Made by a program: the position numbers and the translations under genes
Notes under the pieces: generated by a model
Seen by the model: only the letters and a program-made list of their open reading frames with translations
Told to the model about the DNA's origin: nothing
The model's database searches: none
Origin: Sphingomonas sp.
GTDB taxonomy: Bacteria > Pseudomonadota > Alphaproteobacteria > Sphingomonadales > Sphingomonadaceae
Length of the DNA: 64,000 nt
NCBI GenBank assembly: GCA_017304655.1
Contig: JAFKLY010000009.1
Span: 53,136 to 117,135 of the forward strand
Direction of reading: 5' to 3'
Shown: piece after piece, positions 60,157-64,000 of the stretch
Layout of the letters: every line of letters begins with the position of its first letter
How positions within the stretch are numbered: the first letter of the stretch is position 1

Positions 60157-61479
60157 TTATTCAGCGGCCAGCGCGGCGGTCGCCGCATCGGCTGCATCAT
60201 CTTTATTGGCCTTGGCCAGCACGGCCTCCGTGATCGAACCCGGCAGCGGGTCCGGCCGCTCGATCGAAGCGATGATCGGCAGGATGATCAGGAAGTGCGC
60301 GAAATAATAGGCCGCAGCGAGCTGCGAGATCATCACATAAGGCTCGGCCGCCGGCGCGCCGCCGCAATAGCCCAGGATCAGCACGTCAACGACGAGCAGC
60401 CGGAAGAACTTGCGGAACAGCGGACGGTACTTGCCCGAGCGGACCGGCGAGGTGTCGATCCACGACAGGAAGAACAGCAGCAGGATCGAGCTGAACATGG
60501 CCAGCACGCCGAGCAGCTTGGCCGGGATAATCACGATGCCGGTGAACGGAATAGTGAGATCCATCGTGAAGGCGCGCAGGATCGCATAGAACGGCCAGAA
60601 ATACCATTCCGGCACGATGTGCGCGGGCGTGCTCATCGGATTGGCCGGGATGTAGTTGTCCGGGTGGCCCATCGCATTTGGCGCGAAGAACAGCACCAGC
60701 GCGAAGAGGATAAGGAACACGCCAAGGCCGAACCCGTCCTTCGCGGTGTAGTAGGGATGGAACGGCACGGTGTCCTGCGGACCCTTCACTTCCACGCCCG
60801 TCGGGTTCGAGGAACCCGGAATGTGCAGCGCCCAGATGTGCAGGATGATGACACCCGCGATCACGAAGGGCAGCAGATAGTGCAGCGAGAAGAAGCGATT
60901 GAGCGCGGCATTGCCAGGCGCGAAACCGCCGAGCAGCCAGGTCTGGATCGGCTCACCCACGACCGGAATGGCCGCGAAGAGACCGGTGATCACCTGCGCG
61001 CCCCAGAAGCTCATCTGCCCCCAGGGAAGCACATAGCCCATGAACGCCGTCGCCATCATCAGCAGGAAGATGACCACGCCCAGCAGCCACACCATCTCGC
61101 GCGGCGCCTTGTAGGAGCCGTAGAACAGGCCGCGGAAGATGTGGAGATAGACCACGATGAAGAAGAAGCTTGCACCGTTGGCGTGCGCATAACGCAGCAG
61201 CCAGCCCGAGTTCACGTCGCGCATGATGTGTTCGACGCTGTCGAAGGCGATGCCGGCATTCGCGGCATAGTGCATGGCCAGGATGATCCCGGTGACGAGC
61301 TGGATCGTCAGCGCTACGCCGGCAAGAACACCGAAGTTCCAGAAATAGTTGAGGTTGCGCGGCACTTCATAGCCGCCACCCACGGCATTGTAGACGAAGC
61401 GGGGGAGCGGAAGACGCTCGTCGACCCACTTCATGACCGGATGCTTGGGGGTGTAGTGCTCAGCCCAGGGAAAGCTCAT
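60157..61479 (-). CDS. petB: Cytochrome b (bc1 complex)
   Basis: 440 aa. About eight to nine membrane helices. Haem-ligand pairs are in [17 protein letters not shown] and [23 protein letters not shown]; the Qo-site PEWY is in [27 protein letters not shown] and [14 protein letters not shown] fit the family. Oxidises ubiquinol and pumps protons with petA and petC. It lies 11 bp behind petA. Confidence 0.97.
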   Translation of the reverse strand: MSFPWAEHYTPKHPVMKWVDERLPLPRFVYNAVGGGYEVPRNLNYFWNFGVLAGVALTIQLVTGIILAMHYAANAGIAFDSVEHIMRDVNSGWLLRYAHANGASFFFIVVYLHIFRGLFYGSYKAPREMVWLLGVVIFLLMMATAFMGYVLPWGQMSFWGAQVITGLFAAIPVVGEPIQTWLLGGFAPGNAALNRFFSLHYLLPFVIAGVIILHIWALHIPGSSNPTGVEVKGPQDTVPFHPYYTAKDGFGLGVFLILFALVLFFAPNAMGHPDNYIPANPMSTPAHIVPEWYFWPFYAILRAFTMDLTIPFTGIVIIPAKLLGVLAMFSSILLLFFLSWIDTSPVRSGKYRPLFRKFFRLLVVDVLILGYCGGAPAAEPYVMISQLAAAYYFAHFLIILPIIASIERPDPLPGSITEAVLAKANKDDAADAATAALAAE

Positions 61480-61490
61480 TATCTTTATCC

Positions 61491-62057
61491 TCAGCCTACG
61501 AGAATGGCGGTGTCGGAGGTGTACTTGTACACCGGAACGGCGAGGTTCTTCGGCGCAGGCCCCTTACGGATGCGCGCCGCCGTGTCATAGGACGAACCAT
61601 GGCACGGGCAGAAATAACCTCCGAATTCGCCGCGGTTCTCGCCTTCGCCGGCCCCGAGCGGGACGCAGCCCAGATGGGTGCATACGCCCATCGTGATGAG
61701 CCATTCCTTCTTGCCGTCGACCGTGCGCTGCTCGAGCGTCTGCGGATCGCGCAGCGTGGAGGGATCCACGGCGTCAGCCTCGGCGATTTCCTTCGCGGTC
61801 AGGTGACGCACGAACAGCGGCTGCGACCGGAACACGGCCTTGATCGCCTGACCCGGCTGGATGGCGGACAGATCGACTTCCGTCGTCGCCTGGGCCAGCA
61901 CGTCGGCGCTGGGGTTCATCTGGTTGATGAGCGGCGCAAGCACGGCGACACCGCCGACACCCGCAAAACTCACCGCCGCGATGTTGATGAAGTCACGACG
62001 GCGGACGCCTTCGCCTTCACTCACGACAGCTTCCGTCCCTTGCACTTCAGTGGCCAT
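61491..62057 (-). CDS. petA: Rieske iron-sulfur subunit (bc1 complex)
   Basis: 188 aa. A twin-arginine-like anchor ([27 protein letters not shown]) leads to the Rieske domain. The 2Fe-2S ligands are [10 protein letters not shown] and CPCHGSSYD, with [14 protein letters not shown] near the end. First gene of the operon; the 302 bp upstream should hold the promoter. Confidence 0.97.
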   Translation of the reverse strand: MATEVQGTEAVVSEGEGVRRRDFINIAAVSFAGVGGVAVLAPLINQMNPSADVLAQATTEVDLSAIQPGQAIKAVFRSQPLFVRHLTAKEIAEADAVDPSTLRDPQTLEQRTVDGKKEWLITMGVCTHLGCVPLGAGEGENRGEFGGYFCPCHGSSYDTAARIRKGPAPKNLAVPVYKYTSDTAILVG

Positions 62058-62359
62058 GCTTTGTCATTGCCTCCCTTTGCCCGGCGTCGCGGCAACCCCT
62101 GCTGCGCCGGACTGAACCGCGAAATTGCGACCGCACACTTATCGCCGGCTTGCCGGGCGGCTCCCTTGTCATGGCCGGGAGTCCGCTGGTCCGATGAAGA
62201 ATGCGACACACAGCACGCCGAGATACCCCAGCGCGATCGCGGGCCTGATAGCGCCGTTGATCGGGATTTGCCAACCTTGAATTTTCCGGGTCGGACAGCT
62301 TTTTTGCCCGGGTCGCGGCGACGCTGGGATCGCGCAGCGCTTGGCGCTAGGAGCGGACC
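62058..62359. other. 302-bp divergent spacer between petA and trmL
   Basis: It should contain the petABC promoter on the minus strand and the trmL promoter on the plus strand. A frame on the minus strand, ending at 62169, would give a hydrophobic helix (GYLGVLCVAFFIGPADSRP) but has no ATG, GTG or TTG start upstream, so it is not called. Confidence 0.4.
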
Positions 62360-62818
62360 ATGCGCATCGCCCTCTACCAGCCCGACATCGCCGGCAATGT
62401 CGGCACGATCCTGCGGCTTGCCGCCTGTTGGCAAGTCGCCGTGGACATCATCCTGCCCTGCGGCTTTCCGGCGTCCGACGCGCAACTGCGCCGCGCCGCA
62501 ATGGACTATGGCGGCCAGGCCGATGTTACGCGCCATGCCAATTTCGCGTCGTTCGAGGCCGCGCGGCTCGGTGGCCCGGCCCGGCTCGTGGCGTTCACCA
62601 GCACAGGCGACACGCGACTCACGCAGGCGGTGTTTCGCCCGGACGACATTTTTCTGATGGGCCAGGAGAGCGCCGGCCTGCCATCCACGGTCCGCGACAG
62701 CGCGGACCTGCGGGTGCGCATTCCCATGGCGGCCGGCTTTCGGTCCTTGAATCTCGCCGTGGCAACGGGCATCGCGCTGGGCGAAGCTCTGAGACAGACT
62801 GGATTGTTCCCCGAATGA
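62360..62818 (+). CDS. trmL: tRNA (cytidine(34)-2'-O)-methyltransferase TrmL
   Basis: 152 aa. SPOUT methyltransferase that modifies the wobble nucleotide of tRNA-Leu. MRIALYQPDIAGNVGTILRLAACW is the family start; the SAM-binding knot has FLMGQESAGLPSTVRD and VRIPMAAGFRSLNLAVATGIAL. The preceding AGGAG at 62350-62354 (gcgctaggagcgg) is a good RBS. Its stop overlaps the hemF start by ATGA. Confidence 0.95.
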   Translation: MRIALYQPDIAGNVGTILRLAACWQVAVDIILPCGFPASDAQLRRAAMDYGGQADVTRHANFASFEAARLGGPARLVAFTSTGDTRLTQAVFRPDDIFLMGQESAGLPSTVRDSADLRVRIPMAAGFRSLNLAVATGIALGEALRQTGLFPE

Positions 62819-63696
62819 CCGCTCCCACCCTCCCCGCCCTGGACGCCGAACAGCAGGCCGCCCGCGCCTGGTTCGAGAGTCTGCGCGACCGGATCTGCGG
62901 CGAGTTCGAGGCGATCGAGCGGGAAGCCGGCAGCGATGCCGCCTTCGATTATCTGAGCTGGTGGCGCGAGAGCGAGGGACAGGCTACCGGCCCGATCGAG
63001 CAGGGCGGCGGCGGTGGCGGCACACGCGGCGTGATGAAGGGCAAGGTGTTCGAGAAGGTCGGCGTCAATGTCTCGACCGTCGGCGGCGCCTTCTCGCCCG
63101 AATTCGCCAGGACGATCCATGGTGCAGGCGCGGAGAACCCCGGCTTTTTCGCAACCGGGATCAGCCTCGTCGCGCACATGGCCAATCCGCACGTGCCGGC
63201 CGTGCATATGAACACGCGGATGCTGGTGACCACCAAGCGCTGGTTCGGCGGCGGCGCCGACCTCAATCCGCCGATTCCCTATGCCGAAGATACGGCAGAC
63301 TTCCACGCGGCCTTCCAGCGCGCCTGCGACGCGCACGACCCGGAATATTACCCCCGCTTCAAGAAATGGGCGGACGACTATTTCTACATTCCGCACCGGC
63401 AAGTGCATCGCGGCGTGGGCGGCATTTTCTACGATCATCTGGAAGGCGCGTTCGACGCGAATTTCGCGTTCACCCGCGCGGTCGGCGAGGCCTTTCTGGA
63501 CGCCTTCCCGCGGATCGTGCGGCGGCGCATGGGCCTGCCCTGGACGCCAGCGGAAGAAGCCGATCTGCTCGAGTGGCGCGGCCGCTATGTCGAGTTCAAT
63601 CTCGTCCACGATCGAGGCACGCTGTTCGGCCTCAAGACCGGCGGTAATATCGACGCGATCCTGATGAGCCTGCCGCCCCGCGTCACCTGGAGCTGA
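62815..63696 (+). CDS. hemF: Oxygen-dependent coproporphyrinogen III oxidase
   Basis: 293 aa. Aerobic step of haem synthesis. Motifs include VFEKVGVNVSTVGG, FFATGISLVAHMANPHVPAVHMNTR, WFGGGADLNPPIPY, YFYIPHRQVHRGVGGIFYD, and the C-terminal GRYVEFNLVHDRGTLFGLKTGGNIDAILMSLPP. It is co-transcribed and translationally linked to trmL. Confidence 0.97.
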   Translation: MTAPTLPALDAEQQAARAWFESLRDRICGEFEAIEREAGSDAAFDYLSWWRESEGQATGPIEQGGGGGGTRGVMKGKVFEKVGVNVSTVGGAFSPEFARTIHGAGAENPGFFATGISLVAHMANPHVPAVHMNTRMLVTTKRWFGGGADLNPPIPYAEDTADFHAAFQRACDAHDPEYYPRFKKWADDYFYIPHRQVHRGVGGIFYDHLEGAFDANFAFTRAVGEAFLDAFPRIVRRRMGLPWTPAEEADLLEWRGRYVEFNLVHDRGTLFGLKTGGNIDAILMSLPPRVTWS

Positions 63697-63723
63697 AATC
63701 GGGCGGCTGCCCGGTTCAGCCGG

Positions 63724-64000
63724 TCAGGGTTGCCAGACAGTGACGGCCGGCGCAGTCGCGGACCGATAGACGGCGGCCGTCACGAGCACGACGACGAGCG
63801 TCAGGGCGGTTTCCAGCAGGCTGGAGACAATGCTCATCGCGAAATTGGCGATGTCCTGCGGCAAGGCCAGTTCGGCGACCGCCCCGGTCAGCGAGGTGAT
63901 GACGAGACTGATGATCATCATCACCACGAAGATGATCGCGAGCACGCCGAATACGCGCCAGCCGTTCCCCCGGGTCAGTTCGACACTGCGGCGCAATTGC
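63724..64000 (-). CDS. Membrane protein, N-terminus outside the window
   Basis: The frame is open to the window edge on the minus strand, so only the C-terminal 90 or so residues are visible. It holds the stretch LRRSVELTRGNGWRVFGVLAIIF and two membrane helices (VFGVLAIIFVVMMIISLVI and SSLLETALTLVVVLVTAAVY), resembling the C-terminal part of glycerophosphodiester phosphodiesterase membrane-domain (DUF7847-like) proteins, where such an R-S-x-x-L-T-x-G-N motif precedes the last helices. Function unknown. Confidence 0.55.
   Translation of the reverse strand, partial: QLRRSVELTRGNGWRVFGVLAIIFVVMMIISLVITSLTGAVAELALPQDIANFAMSIVSSLLETALTLVVVLVTAAVYRSATAPAVTVWQP

Noticed and set aside
62169..62290. 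Hydrophobic peptide frame on the minus strand between petA and trmL
   Set aside because: It has a plausible membrane helix but no ATG, GTG or TTG start and no ribosome-binding site.

Overview
The window is a 64 kb chromosomal segment of a GC-rich alphaproteobacterium, most likely a sphingomonad (Sphingomonas/Sphingobium/Novosphingobium group). Reasons: PEPxxWA-type PEP-CTERM proteins, a sphingan-type exopolysaccharide locus with an apparent exosortase-V accessory protein, a CC_3452-type small secreted protein, CarD next to a 7Fe ferredoxin, one bifunctional RelA/SpoT enzyme, and a three-gene petABC bc1 operon. These are family recognitions from reading the protein sequence; no database search was run. 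I saw no rRNA or tRNA gene, transposase, integrase or CRISPR array.

Region by region. 1-5073: end of a PEP-CTERM protein gene, typA, a small membrane protein, an LprI-domain protein, and two small membrane ORFs. 5171-13258: YbaL-type antiporter, methyltransferase, SthA transhydrogenase, TelA/XpaC-like pair, YdcH-like protein, ArsR-methyltransferase fusion. 13405-18746: small Ala/Asn-repeat lipoprotein, divergent GtrA / GT-C-like membrane protein, tadA, rpmB, phytase-like esterase, glycine-zipper protein. 19238-26619: a GH127-GH115 hemicellulose pair behind a perfect palindrome, a LytS/LytTR-type two-component system and an HxlR regulator. 26775-38115: CC_3452-type protein, rsh, PEP-CTERM protein, two tandem DUF2807 proteins, carD, fdxA, an S4 protein with a SUV3-like helicase, and an M23 endopeptidase. 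38349-40541: ZnuD-like TonB receptor.

40623-58925 is an exopolysaccharide locus in four blocks. A minus-strand block holds a glycosidase-like protein, a Wzy-type polymerase, the initiating sugar-phosphate transferase and a TPR lipoprotein. A plus-strand block holds the export protein, an outer-membrane barrel, the Wzc-N co-polymerase and the separate tyrosine kinase. A minus-strand rmlA-C-D-B operon makes dTDP-rhamnose. A plus-strand block holds the XrtV-type accessory gene, ugd, a UDP-glucuronate 4-epimerase-like gene and galU. Precursor supply (UDP-Glc, UDP-GlcA, UDP-GalA, dTDP-Rha), chain initiation, polymerisation and export are all encoded, but no further glycosyltransferase, flippase or exosortase is in view.

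58974-64000: small secreted protein, petABC (cytochrome bc1), trmL-hemF, and the end of a membrane-protein gene cut by the window edge.

The least explained signals are a 48-bp hairpin-forming repeat present twice (9683-9730 and 18952-18999, 46/48 identical), the glycosidase-like gene of the polysaccharide locus, the palindrome before the GH127-GH115 pair, and a hairpin covering the ribosome-binding site of a 37-aa membrane peptide.
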